Assembly: GCA_965366835.1 (NCBI GenBank)
Contig: CBDUGF010000088.1
Coordinates: 1-15,945 of the forward strand
Direction of reading: 5' to 3'
Length of the DNA: 15,945 bases
From: JAKGBX01 sp965366835
GTDB lineage: Bacteria; Pseudomonadota; Alphaproteobacteria; Rhodobacterales; Rhodobacteraceae
Shown: positions 6,944-13,817 of the stretch, one piece after another
Numbering within the stretch: position 1 is the first letter of the stretch
Layout: each line of letters starts with the position of its first letter
Program-made: the position numbers and the translations under genes
The notes under the pieces: model-generated
The model's input: only the letters and a program-made list of their open reading frames with translations
Databases searched by the model: none
What the model was told of the DNA's origin: nothing

Positions 6944-6987
6944 TTGCGCCGCCTGACGGCGTCGCCGGGGGCCTCGCTGCGCTCGGC
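6944..6987. repeat. GC-rich hairpin repeat module, copy C
   Basis: It begins TTGCGCCGCCTGACGGCGTC and continues through CGCCGGGGG to CCTCGCTGCGCTCGGC, closely matching copy B at 5109-5155. It lies 61 bp upstream of the OsmC start codon. Confidence 0.6.
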
Positions 6988-6989
6988 CT

Positions 6990-7030
6990 GATCCGGCGCC
7001 GCGGCCTGCGCGCCTCTTTGGTGCCGGATC
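6990..7030. repeat. 11-bp inverted repeat adjacent to module copy C
   Basis: GATCCGGCGCC (6990-7000) and GGTGCCGGATC (7020-7030) pair at 10 of 11 positions, and the eleventh is a G-U pair in plus-strand RNA. The loop is 19 nt. No U-run follows on either strand. Confidence 0.5.
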
Positions 7031-7097
7031 CGTGACACCGTCGAGAAAGAGCACTTTTCCCAGGAAAATGAAGAGCTTGAGGATCCCCTGCATTGAC

Positions 7098-7139
7098 CTT
7101 TTTCTTGGCTCAAATACTCAAATCCCGCATCCGCCTCAA
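7098..7139 (-). repeat. Dispersed intergenic box, copy 2 (minus strand)
   Basis: Read on the minus strand it begins GAGGCGGATGCGGGATTT, continues GAGTATTTGAG and ends CCAAGAAAAAG, matching the box at 5201-5241 with a few substitutions and a 1-nt gap. It begins 28 nt beyond the cyclo-ligase stop. Further along the same strand the perfect 6-bp inverted repeat TTTTCC-GGAAAA lies near 7056-7069. Confidence 0.6.
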
Positions 7140-7166
7140 GCTCCGCCGTGCAAACCGGACGAGCGC

Positions 7167-7724
7167 TCAAAAGGCGATCACCTCGCGCTCCGTCACCACC
7201 ATGTCGAGCGGCTGATCGGTGGGTTCCAGCGGCAGCGCCTCGGCCTCCTGCGCGCCGTAGGCAAAGCCGATCGCCAGCGTCGGGCGCGCCCTGCGCAAGC
7301 CCTCAAGGGTGCGGTCGTAAAACCCGCCGCCGTAGCCCAGGCGCCCGCCGGTGCGATCAAAGGCGACCAGCGGAACGATCACGATCTCGGGGTCGAAAAA
7401 ATCTTCCACCACAGGCACTTGCGCTCCAAACGGGCCATCGCGCAGGGCACAGCCCGGGGTCCATCGCGCAAATTTCAGGGGCTGACCGGCAGCAATGATT
7501 ACCGGAACGCCGACCGGCCCGTAGGCAGCCGCTTCTGCCATCGCCGCGAGCGGGTCGATCTCGGTGCGGATCGCCAGGAAGCCCGACAGGGGCACGCCGC
7601 GATAACCGGCCAGAACCTCGCTCAAAATCCCGGCCCGGCCCGGCCCATGCCGCTCATGCGCCGCCTTGCGCCGTGCGAATGCCGCCTTGCGCGCCGCCGC
7701 CTTCTGCGCCGCCAGATCGTTCAA
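7167..7724 (-). CDS. 5-formyltetrahydrofolate cyclo-ligase
   Basis: This 185-residue cytoplasmic enzyme (EC 6.3.3.2, the YgfA/MTHFS family) converts 5-formyl-THF to 5,10-methenyl-THF with MgATP, returning a dead-end folate to one-carbon metabolism. The signature GYGGGFYDRTL at residues 130-140 binds nucleotide and folate. VIVPLVAFDRTGGRLG precedes it, and PLEPTDQPLDMVVTERE forms the C-terminal family motif. The N-terminal KAAARKAAFARRKAAH basic helix is also typical. No ATG is available. The start is a TTG at 7724-7722 that overlaps the TGA of mgtE (TTGA), so translation probably depends on re-initiation after mgtE. The ssrS (6S RNA) neighbourhood known for this gene in other bacteria is not evident. 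Confidence 0.92.
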   Translation of the reverse strand: MNDLAAQKAAARKAAFARRKAAHERHGPGRAGILSEVLAGYRGVPLSGFLAIRTEIDPLAAMAEAAAYGPVGVPVIIAAGQPLKFARWTPGCALRDGPFGAQVPVVEDFFDPEIVIVPLVAFDRTGGRLGYGGGFYDRTLEGLRRARPTLAIGFAYGAQEAEALPLEPTDQPLDMVVTEREVIAF

Positions 7725-9112
7725 AACAACACCACCGCCGCAAGCCCGAGAAAGGCGAAGAACCCGACAACATCCGTCACCGTGGTGACAAACGCGCCCG
7801 AGGCCAGCGCCGGATCGACCCCCAGTTTTTCCAGCGCCACCGGGATCACGGTACCTGCCAGCCCGGCCACCACCAGGTTGATCACCATCGCCGCCCCGAT
7901 CACTGCGCCCAGCAGCGGCGAGCCGAACCAGATCACCCCGACAATCCCCATCACCACGGCAAAGATCAGCCCGTTGACCAGCCCGACCAGAGCCTCGCGC
8001 CGGATCACCCGCCAGACGTTCGAGCCGGTGAGGTCTTTGGTGGCAATCGCGCGCACCGCCACGGTCAGGCTCTGGGTGCCGGCATTGCCGCCCATCGAGG
8101 CCACGATCGGCATCAGCACGGCCAGCGCCACAAACCCCGCGATCACATCCTCGAACAGCGCGATCACCAGGCTGGCCAGAACCGCCGTCACCAGGTTCAC
8201 CGCCAGCCAGGGCAGCCTCTGGCGCGTCGTCTCCACCACCCGGTCGGTCAGCGAACCCTCGCCAACACCGGCCAGCCGCAGGATGTCTTCCTCATGCTCT
8301 TCGTCGAGCACGGCCATGGCATCGTCAATGGTGATCATCCCGACCAGGCGATCATCTTCATCCACCACCGGGGCGGAAATCAGGTGATATTGGTTGAAGG
8401 CATAGGCCACATCCTCCTCGTCCTGATCCACAGGGATGGTGCGGAAACTGTCCTCGGTGATCTCGGTCAGCCTGACCTCGCGCGGGCTGCCCATGATCTT
8501 GCCCAGCGTCACATAGCCGGTCGGGCGCAGCTTCGGATCAATCAGCACGACGTGATAGAACTGCTCCGGCAGGTCATCTGAATTGCGCAAAAAATCAATA
8601 ACTTCGCCAACGTTCCAATGCTCGGGCGCCATCACGACCTCGCGCTGCATCAGCCGCCCGGCAGAGTCCTCCGGATAGGCCAGTGCCTGCTCGACAACCA
8701 TCCGGTCGGCATCGTCGAGCGCGCCCAGGATGGCCACCTGCTGAGGCGCCTCGAGATCTTCCAGAAGGTCGACGACATCGTCGCTTTCCAGCTCACGCAC
8801 CGCGTCGGCCAGAACCTCGGGATTGAGCACCGCGATCACATCCTCGCGGATCGACTCGTCGAGTTCCGACAGGATATCACCATCGAACTCGACACCGTAG
8901 AGCGCGATCAGCTGACGTCGCTCATTGGCGCTGATCTGCTCCAGAAGGTCGGCGATGTCGGCGGGGTGCAGCGGCTCCATCAACGCGACCAGACGATCCC
9001 GATCGCCCGCTTCCACGGCATCGAGAGCGGCGGAAACGTCGCGCCGGGTCAGCTCATAGATTTCCTCGTCCGGGGCATCGTGTTCGCCTGTCAGATGGTC
9101 CTGATCGCTCAT
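7721..9112 (-). CDS. mgtE: MgtE magnesium transporter/channel
   Basis: This 463-residue inner-membrane Mg2+ channel is close to the usual MgtE length. The N-terminal superhelical domain spans about 20-150 (MEPLHPADIADLLEQI). Two CBS domains span about 155-275, with HLISAPVVDEDDRLVGMITIDDAM in the second. Five membrane helices follow from about 300, with SMGGNAGTQSLTVAVRA at 339-354 and the pore Asp447 in TVTDVVGFF. The Asp/Glu-rich cytosolic part senses internal Mg2+ and closes the channel. The start is the ATG at 9112, with GAGG a few bases upstream. A 19-codon extension to 9169 lacks a ribosome binding site and has no family match. The gene leads a two-gene unit with the folate cyclo-ligase. 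I see no M-box riboswitch in the 83-bp leader. Confidence 0.93.
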   Translation of the reverse strand: MSDQDHLTGEHDAPDEEIYELTRRDVSAALDAVEAGDRDRLVALMEPLHPADIADLLEQISANERRQLIALYGVEFDGDILSELDESIREDVIAVLNPEVLADAVRELESDDVVDLLEDLEAPQQVAILGALDDADRMVVEQALAYPEDSAGRLMQREVVMAPEHWNVGEVIDFLRNSDDLPEQFYHVVLIDPKLRPTGYVTLGKIMGSPREVRLTEITEDSFRTIPVDQDEEDVAYAFNQYHLISAPVVDEDDRLVGMITIDDAMAVLDEEHEEDILRLAGVGEGSLTDRVVETTRQRLPWLAVNLVTAVLASLVIALFEDVIAGFVALAVLMPIVASMGGNAGTQSLTVAVRAIATKDLTGSNVWRVIRREALVGLVNGLIFAVVMGIVGVIWFGSPLLGAVIGAAMVINLVVAGLAGTVIPVALEKLGVDPALASGAFVTTVTDVVGFFAFLGLAAVVLF

Positions 9113-9195
9113 GGCCTCGCCCCCCTTTTCGTTGGCGCGACCATACGAGAGGACGGGGCCGGAAAACAATGGCCCTCATCTGGTTTTGCCGCCGC

Positions 9196-9627
9196 TCAGC
9201 AGCCGCCCATGCGGGTGCCGACCACCATGACCCAGATATCGCCCGCCTGACGGATCACGCCGATCTCGCGGGCGCGACGTTGCAGCAGGTTGGCGCGGTG
9301 GCCCTTCGACGTGATCCAGCTTTGCATCACCGCTTGCGGCGTTTTCTGGCCCTTGGCGATGTTCTCGGCGATCAGGCAATAGCGAAACCCCTTGCGCCCG
9401 GCCCGCTGGCCAAGGCTCGACCCGTCCGAGCCCTGGTGCGAAAAGAAACCCCGCTTTGCCATATCGCGGCCATGTGCCTCGGCCACGGCCTCCAACACCG
9501 GCGAGACCGCCAGCGGCGCGAGCCCTTTCCCGGCCCTGAATTCATTGGTCAAGCCAGCCACATCGCGCGCCGGTTCGCCCTGTGCCATTGTCGCCAGAAG
9601 AACACCCGCAATCACCCATTTCCACAT
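9196..9627 (-). CDS. Secreted CAP/SCP-domain protein (YkwD-like)
   Basis: This 143-residue protein has a signal peptide (MWKWVIAGVLLATMAQG, likely cut before EPARD) followed by a single CAP domain of minimal size. Features are LTNEFRAGKGLAPLAVSPVLEAVAEAHGRDMA with the conserved His, FFSHQGSDGSSLGQRA, the AEN motif with its conserved Glu, and the final GHRANLLQRRAREIGV. The domain is shared with plant PR-1 proteins and bacterial YkwD. The biochemical role of bacterial members is mostly unknown. Two Cys (YCLIAEN and the terminal GGC) could form a disulfide in the periplasm. The start is the ATG at 9627, 7 nt after GGAG, though the preceding GTG at 9630 is also possible. It follows the amidohydrolase by 52 nt, so co-transcription is plausible. 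Confidence 0.85.
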   Translation of the reverse strand: MWKWVIAGVLLATMAQGEPARDVAGLTNEFRAGKGLAPLAVSPVLEAVAEAHGRDMAKRGFFSHQGSDGSSLGQRAGRKGFRYCLIAENIAKGQKTPQAVMQSWITSKGHRANLLQRRAREIGVIRQAGDIWVMVVGTRMGGC

Positions 9628-9679
9628 CACATTTCTCCGTCATACCCACAGGCCGGAGCGCACCCCGCCCGCCGCGACA

Positions 9680-11020
9680 TTACATGTTTTCCGCCAGCTT
9701 CGCCGCCAGCCGGTTCTGCCGCTCGATCACCTGGCCGAGATTCAGCGTCGCCATCCGCCCGCTTTCGACGATCCGCCGCCCTTCGACCAGCAGATCGCGC
9801 ACCCGCGACGGCCCGGCCAGCAGCAATGCCGCCGGATCCCAGCTGCCGGCGCTGTCGATGCCCGACACATCCCAGATCGCAATATCGGCGCGTTTTCCGG
9901 GCGCGATCTGGCCGCAATCGGGCCGGTTCAGAACCTGTGCACCGCCGCGCGTGGCGATCTCCAGCGCCTCTCGCGCGCTCATCGCGTCGGCGCCGCGGGC
10001 TACCCTTTGCAGCAGCATCGCCTGACGTGCCTCCAGCACCAGATTGCCGGCGTCATTGCTGGCCGACCCATCCACCCCGAGCCCGACGGTGACTCCGGCG
10101 TCGCGCATCGCGCGCACCGGCGCGATGCCGCTGCCAAGGCGGCAGTTCGAACAGGGGCAATGCGCCACGCCGGTGTTCGAGCGGGCGAAAAGCTCGATCT
10201 CGCGACCGTCCAGCTTGACGCAATGTGCATGCCAGACATCCGCGCCGGTCCAGCCCAGATCTTCGGCATATTGCCCCGGCCGGCAGCCGAATTTTTCCAG
10301 CGAATAGGCGATATCCTCGTCATTCTCGGCCAGATGGGTATGCAGCATCACCCCCTTGTCGCGCGCCAGCAGCGCCGCATCCCGCATCAGCTCGCGGCTG
10401 ACCGAGAACGGCGAACAGGGCGCCACACCGACCCGCACCATCGCGCCCTCTCGCGCGTCGTGATGCGCGTCGATCACCCGGATGCAATCCTCGAGGATCG
10501 CCGCCTCACCCTCGACCAGCGCATCGGGCGGCAACCCGCCATCGCTCTCGCCGATGCTCATCGCCCCGCGGGTCGGCTGAAACCTCAGGCCGACCTCGCC
10601 CGCCGCCGCGATGGTGTCGTCCAGACGCGCGCCGTTGGGATAGAGATAGAGGTGATCGGAGGACATGGTGCAGCCCGACAGTGCCAGTTCGGCCAGCCCG
10701 ACCTGGGCCGAGACAAACATCTCCTCCGGCCCCATCCGCGCCCAGATCGGATAGAGCGTCTTGAGCCATCCGAACAGCAGCGCGTCCTGCCCGCCCGGCA
10801 CCGCGCGGGTCAGGCTCTGATAGAGATGGTGATGGGTGTTGACGAGCCCGGGTGTCACGACACAACCCTGCGCCGCAATGGTCTCGCCCGTTGTCGTCAG
10901 CCCCTGCCCCACGGCGGCGATCACGCCATCGCGGATCAGGATATCGGCGCCGCGCAGCTCGCGCCGCGTATCGTCCATCGTCAGCAGGTAATCGGCATTG
11001 CGGATCAGTGTTTCGGCCAT
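9680..11020 (-). CDS. 8-oxoguanine deaminase-type amidohydrolase
   Basis: This 446-residue metal-dependent hydrolase is of the TrzN/AtzB/guanine-deaminase type and most resembles 8-oxoguanine deaminase (EC 3.5.4.32, yielding urate). Metal and catalytic residues are all visible: HxH at 63-65 in NTHHHLYQSLTRA, HTHLAEN (His229, Glu232), WHAHCV (His264, His266) and GVDGSASND (Asp317). SSDHLYLYPNG at 120-130 is typical of the 8-oxoguanine/hydroxyatrazine branch. GGAGG lies 6 nt before the ATG at 11020. The closest alternative functions are other deaminases of s-triazines or purines, such as isoxanthopterin deaminase. A purine role would fit the BMP importer at the left of the window. Its upstream gap carries the composite palindrome at 11111-11225. 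Confidence 0.8.
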   Translation of the reverse strand: MAETLIRNADYLLTMDDTRRELRGADILIRDGVIAAVGQGLTTTGETIAAQGCVVTPGLVNTHHHLYQSLTRAVPGGQDALLFGWLKTLYPIWARMGPEEMFVSAQVGLAELALSGCTMSSDHLYLYPNGARLDDTIAAAGEVGLRFQPTRGAMSIGESDGGLPPDALVEGEAAILEDCIRVIDAHHDAREGAMVRVGVAPCSPFSVSRELMRDAALLARDKGVMLHTHLAENDEDIAYSLEKFGCRPGQYAEDLGWTGADVWHAHCVKLDGREIELFARSNTGVAHCPCSNCRLGSGIAPVRAMRDAGVTVGLGVDGSASNDAGNLVLEARQAMLLQRVARGADAMSAREALEIATRGGAQVLNRPDCGQIAPGKRADIAIWDVSGIDSAGSWDPAALLLAGPSRVRDLLVEGRRIVESGRMATLNLGQVIERQNRLAAKLAENM

Positions 11021-11110
11021 CAGAGCCTCCCAAGGGTTTTATCCGCCCCCCTCAGAACCCTTGGCCTGCGCGGGGGAAAAGGGGCAGAAAGACCCGCGCA
11101 GCAACGCCAC

Positions 11111-11225
11111 TAAAGCGTTTCGAGAAAAACTTGAACCACGAGTTTGTCTCGAAACGCTCATGACACTTATGTGTTGCACGGCGTTTCCACTTAATCCTGT
11201 CTCAGGTTTAAGTGAAAACGCTTTA
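11111..11225. repeat. 115-bp composite palindromic element with two long hairpins
   Basis: Hairpin 1 pairs 11114-11131 (AGCGTTTCGAGAAAAACT) with 11141-11158 (AGTTTGTCTCGAAACGCT), 17 of 18 positions, with a 9-nt loop. Hairpin 2 pairs 11181-11194 (GCGTTTCCACTTAA) with 11208-11221 (TTAAGTGAAAACGC). It then has a T-T mismatch and an inner CCTG-TCT-CAGG. Its single other mismatch becomes a G-U pair in minus-strand RNA. The outer ends are exact inverted repeats: TAAAGCGTTT (11111-11120) and AAACGCTTTA (11216-11225). It is non-coding, A/T-richer than its surroundings, and lies between the phosphatase stop and the amidohydrolase start. It looks like a mobile or multi-copy palindromic repeat. No transposase or clear target duplication is seen. 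Confidence 0.75.
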
Positions 11226-11289
11226 TTGCGCAGCTTGGTGCCTGCAATCAAGAGAGTTGGTGTGGGTGATATCGCCCGACCCCCGGCGC

Positions 11290-12117
11290 TCACTCCAAAG
11301 GCATGTCACGCAGGATCGCCAAAGCTGCCGCATGTTGCTCCGGCCCTGCCGCGGCGATCGCGCGCCCGCCGTCATGCGCCGGGCCGCCCTGCCAATCGGT
11401 CACGATCCCGCCCGCCGCCTCGATCAGCGCGATCGGCGCCTGGATGTCGTAATTCGACAGCCCCGCCTCGATCACCAGATCGATCTGCCCAGCGGCCAAC
11501 AGCGCATAGGCATAGCAATCCATGCCATAGCGCGTCAGCCGCACACGTTCCGACACCGCCTCGAAACCGCGCCGTTCGGCCCTGCTGCCGACTTCCGGAA
11601 AGGTGGTGAACAAAAGCGACCGGTCGAGCGCCCGGCTGCCGCGCACGCGCAGCGCATGGCGGCCCTGCGGGCCCGTCACCCACGCTTCGCCGAAGCCGCC
11701 CCAGAACCGCTCGCCGATATAAGGCTGGTCGATCATCCCGAAGAGCGGGCCGCTCGCGTCCGAAAGGGCAATCAGAACCCCCCAGGTCGGTGTGCCCGCA
11801 AGAAAGGCGCGGGTGCCGTCGATCGGATCGAGCACCCATGTCAGGCCGCTGGTGCCGGGCCGGGGCGCCTCTTCCTCGCCGATGATCGCATCGTCCGGTC
11901 GCCGCTTCGCCAGAATGTCGCGCATCGCCGCTTCGGCCGCATGATCGGCCTGCGTCACCGGGTCGAACCCGCCATCAAACAGCTTGTCGCCCTTGTTGGT
12001 GGCTTCGAGATCCCTGGCACGGAAAAACGGCAAGACCGCCGAGCGCGCGGCATCGGCCAGCGCATCGGCGGTCTCGCGAATGTCTTTTCTCTCCAGGTCG
12101 CTCAATGCTCCGGTCAC
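11290..12117 (-). CDS. Inositol monophosphatase-family phosphatase, HisN-like (histidinol-phosphatase candidate)
   Basis: This 275-residue Mg2+-dependent phosphatase is cytoplasmic. With numbering from the chosen start, the metal-site motifs are FDPVTQAD at 51-58, IIGEEE at 78-83, DPIDGTRAF at 97-105 and the C-terminal SNYDIQAPIALIEAAGG with Asp224. The GEEE and YDIQAP spellings are those of the HisN-like branch that performs the histidinol-phosphate step (EC 3.1.3.15) in bacteria lacking HisB-N. A generic inositol- or nucleotide-phosphatase role cannot be ruled out. The start is a GTG at 12117 because AGGAAGG lies 7 nt upstream. A GTG nine codons earlier lacks such a site. The XRE regulator gene ends 57 nt upstream, and the gap holds a 12-bp alternating GC tract (12156-12167). 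The two are probably co-transcribed. Confidence 0.88.
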   Translation of the reverse strand: MTGALSDLERKDIRETADALADAARSAVLPFFRARDLEATNKGDKLFDGGFDPVTQADHAAEAAMRDILAKRRPDDAIIGEEEAPRPGTSGLTWVLDPIDGTRAFLAGTPTWGVLIALSDASGPLFGMIDQPYIGERFWGGFGEAWVTGPQGRHALRVRGSRALDRSLLFTTFPEVGSRAERRGFEAVSERVRLTRYGMDCYAYALLAAGQIDLVIEAGLSNYDIQAPIALIEAAGGIVTDWQGGPAHDGGRAIAAAGPEQHAAALAILRDMPLE

Positions 12118-12174
12118 GCGCCCACCTTCCTCTGCCAAATACACGGCACGAGGTAGCGCGCGCGCGCGCCAGGC

Positions 12175-12543
12175 TCAAGCCACGTCGGAGAGGACCTTTG
12201 CCAGGTCGAACAAACGGCGGCGCTGATTTTCGGGGATCGCATAGTAGGAGCGCACCAGATCCAGCGCCTCCTTGTCACCCATCAGATCGGCAGGCACCGC
12301 GTCGCTTCCGGTTTTCCCGGCCTCGACATCCAGACCCTCGAAGAAGAAGCTCACCGGCACGTCCAGCGCCTCCGAGATGTCCCACAAGCGCGATGCGCTG
12401 ACCCGGTTCGCCCCGGTCTCGTATTTCTGGATCTGCTGGAACTTGATACCGACCTGCTCGGCCAGTTGTTGTTGCGTCATGCCGACAAGCCAGCGCCGAT
12501 GGCGAATTCGCTTCCCTACATGAACGTCTACAGGATGTGCCAT
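12175..12543 (-). CDS. XRE-family transcriptional regulator, PraR/PhrR-like
   Basis: This 122-residue DNA-binding protein has an N-terminal Cro/C1 helix-turn-helix at about 10-65 (GKRIRHRRWLVGMTQQQLAEQVGIKFQQIQKYETGANRVSASRLWDI). A short C-terminal part with ALDLVRSYYAIPENQRRRLFDLAKVL probably mediates dimer or oligomer contacts. The very regular QVGIKFQQIQKYETGANRVSASRLW run is shared by alphaproteobacterial regulators related to rhizobial PraR/PhrR, which control quorum-sensing and surface-attachment genes. This resemblance is from memory. AAGGAG lies 8 nt before the ATG at 12543. The leader has three TGTTC repeats (12558, 12564, 12572), possible autoregulatory sites. It is divergent from the quinone oxidoreductase and precedes the HisN-like phosphatase on the same strand. 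Confidence 0.9.
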   Translation of the reverse strand: MAHPVDVHVGKRIRHRRWLVGMTQQQLAEQVGIKFQQIQKYETGANRVSASRLWDISEALDVPVSFFFEGLDVEAGKTGSDAVPADLMGDKEALDLVRSYYAIPENQRRRLFDLAKVLSDVA

Positions 12544-12854
12544 TCACTACTCCTTGTTGTTCGTGTTCTTGTGTTCTGGTGTCGCAAACGGGTTAAATTC
12601 CCGTCCGGACCGCACACGTCAAAGATCGCCGCTACCAGCCTCAATGCAACAACAACATGAGTAAACTTACCATCGCCGCGCGTATTTTCAAGAACATGAT
12701 ACAGCTTTAACACGAACTATCACCTGCGTTCAACAATCTATGCGGGCTCAACCCCCGGTAAAACTTGGGGATTCGCTTCTCCTTGCCGAAATTCAAATTG
12801 ACTGTAAAAACTCTGTAGTTTTATCAGAACATTTCCACATATATGGATTCCTTC
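12544..12854. other. Divergent intergenic region between the XRE regulator and the quinone oxidoreductase
   Basis: This stretch of about 300 bp is richer in A/T than its neighbours and contains no supported gene. A 61-codon frame on the minus strand (12713-12528) has no ribosome binding site and runs into the XRE start. Visible elements are three TGTTC repeats at 12558-12576, the 8-bp palindrome GTCCGGAC (12602-12609), several weak minus-strand -35-like sequences (TTGAAC, TTGAAA, TTGACG), a CCCC/GGGG hairpin near 12752-12773, and the plus-strand promoter at 12798-12827. Confidence 0.6.
12798..12827 (+). promoter_or_regulatory. Predicted promoter of the quinone oxidoreductase gene
   Basis: TTGACT (12798-12803) and TATCAG (12822-12827) are separated by 18 bp. 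Transcription would start near 12834, giving a leader of about 20 nt to the ATG at 12855, or under 10 nt to the ATG at 12843. The -35 match is good and the -10 match is fair. Confidence 0.45.
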
Positions 12855-13817
12855 ATGCGCGCCTATCAGATTCCCGCCGCCGGACAGCCCGCCAGACACG
12901 TCGAAATCGCGGTCCCGATGCCCAAACCGGGCGAGATTCGGGTACGAATCGCCGCCTGCGGGCTCAATTTCGCCGACCTTCTGATGCTCGAAGGCAAGTA
13001 TCAGGAGATGCCCGCGCCGCCCTTCACCCTCGGCATGGAACTCGCCGGCATCGTCGATGCGCTCGGCGACGGGGTGCGCGGCCCGGCGCCGGGCACCCCG
13101 GTTGCGGTGTTCGGCGGCCAGGGCGGCCTCGCCGAATTCGGCTGCTTTCCCGCCGAGCGGGTGCTCGCGCTCGATCCCGGCATTTCCCTTGCGCAGGCCG
13201 CGGCCCTGCAAATCGCCTATGGCACCAGCCATGTGGCGCTCGAACACAGGGCGCGGCTGCAACCGGGGGAAACCCTGCTGGTGCTCGGCGCTGCCGGCGG
13301 AGTCGGGCTCACGGCGGTCGAAATCGGCAAGCTGATGGGCGCGCGGGTGATCGCCTGCGCCCGTGGCGCCGACAAGCTCGAGATCGCCGCGCAGGCGGGC
13401 GCGGATCATCTGATCGACGCCAGAACCGAGGATATCCGCGACGCGGTCAAGGCGCTCGGCGGCGCCGATGTGGTCTATGATCCGGTCGGCGGCGAACAGT
13501 TCACAGCCGCCCTGCGCGCCTGCAACCCCGAGGCGCGGATCCTCGCCATCGGTTTCGCCTCCGGCAGCGTGCCGCAGATTCCGGCAAATCATCTTCTGGT
13601 GAAGAACGTCGATGTTCTGGGCTTCTACTGGGGCGGCTACATGAATTTCCGCCCCCAGGTCGTCACCGACAGCCTTGCCAGGCTGTTCGGCTGGCTCGCC
13701 GAGGGCCGCATCTCCCCGCATATCAGCCATACATTGCCGCTGGCGCAGGTCGAAGACGGGCTCGAGCTTCTGCGCAGCCGCAAGTCCACCGGCAAGGTGG
13801 TGATCACGCCGACCTGA
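12855..13817 (+). CDS. Zinc-free quinone oxidoreductase (NADPH-dependent MDR family)
   Basis: This 320-residue soluble oxidoreductase of the medium-chain dehydrogenase/reductase superfamily is of the QOR/zeta-crystallin branch, reducing quinones or enals with NADPH. The N-terminal GroES-like half contains GEIRVRIAACGLNFADLLMLEGKY and FTLGMELAGIVDALG. The structural-zinc Cys cluster of alcohol dehydrogenases is absent. The Rossmann half starts at VLGAAGGVGLTAVEIGKLMGARVIA and continues with DVVYDPVGGEQF. Two starts are possible. The ATG at 12855 gives MRAYQIPAAG, the usual family beginning, and has a weak GGA 7 nt upstream. The ATG at 12843 would add four residues with almost no leader. I chose 12855. 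The stop lies inside the 3' end of the convergent lysR gene. Confidence 0.88.
   Translation: MRAYQIPAAGQPARHVEIAVPMPKPGEIRVRIAACGLNFADLLMLEGKYQEMPAPPFTLGMELAGIVDALGDGVRGPAPGTPVAVFGGQGGLAEFGCFPAERVLALDPGISLAQAAALQIAYGTSHVALEHRARLQPGETLLVLGAAGGVGLTAVEIGKLMGARVIACARGADKLEIAAQAGADHLIDARTEDIRDAVKALGGADVVYDPVGGEQFTAALRACNPEARILAIGFASGSVPQIPANHLLVKNVDVLGFYWGGYMNFRPQVVTDSLARLFGWLAEGRISPHISHTLPLAQVEDGLELLRSRKSTGKVVITPT

Noticed and set aside
6866..7093. A 75-codon minus-strand frame starting MQGILKLFIFLGKVLF
   Set aside because: The hydrophobic start is encoded by the dispersed repeat region, and the remainder is Arg-rich noise running into the OsmC start.
6883..7166. A 6S RNA gene next to the folate cyclo-ligase, as known in other proteobacteria
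   Set aside because: The gap is filled by repeats, and I see no long rod with a central bubble. The upstream side is occupied by mgtE with no gap.
9113..9195. An M-box magnesium riboswitch before mgtE
   Set aside because: The gap is only 83 bp and lacks the required helices. A GGGCC/GGCCC pairing is the only fold seen.
9392..11113. A 573-codon plus-strand frame opposite the deaminase
   Set aside because: It is another GC-driven shadow. The deaminase frame has every metal ligand in place.
11039..11293. An 84-codon minus-strand frame across the composite palindrome
   Set aside because: It is explained by the inverted repeats and has no ribosome binding site or family resemblance.
12528..12713. 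A 61-codon minus-strand frame upstream of and overlapping the XRE gene
   Set aside because: It has no ribosome binding site, ends just inside the XRE start and shows no recognisable motif. A weak leader peptide cannot be excluded.
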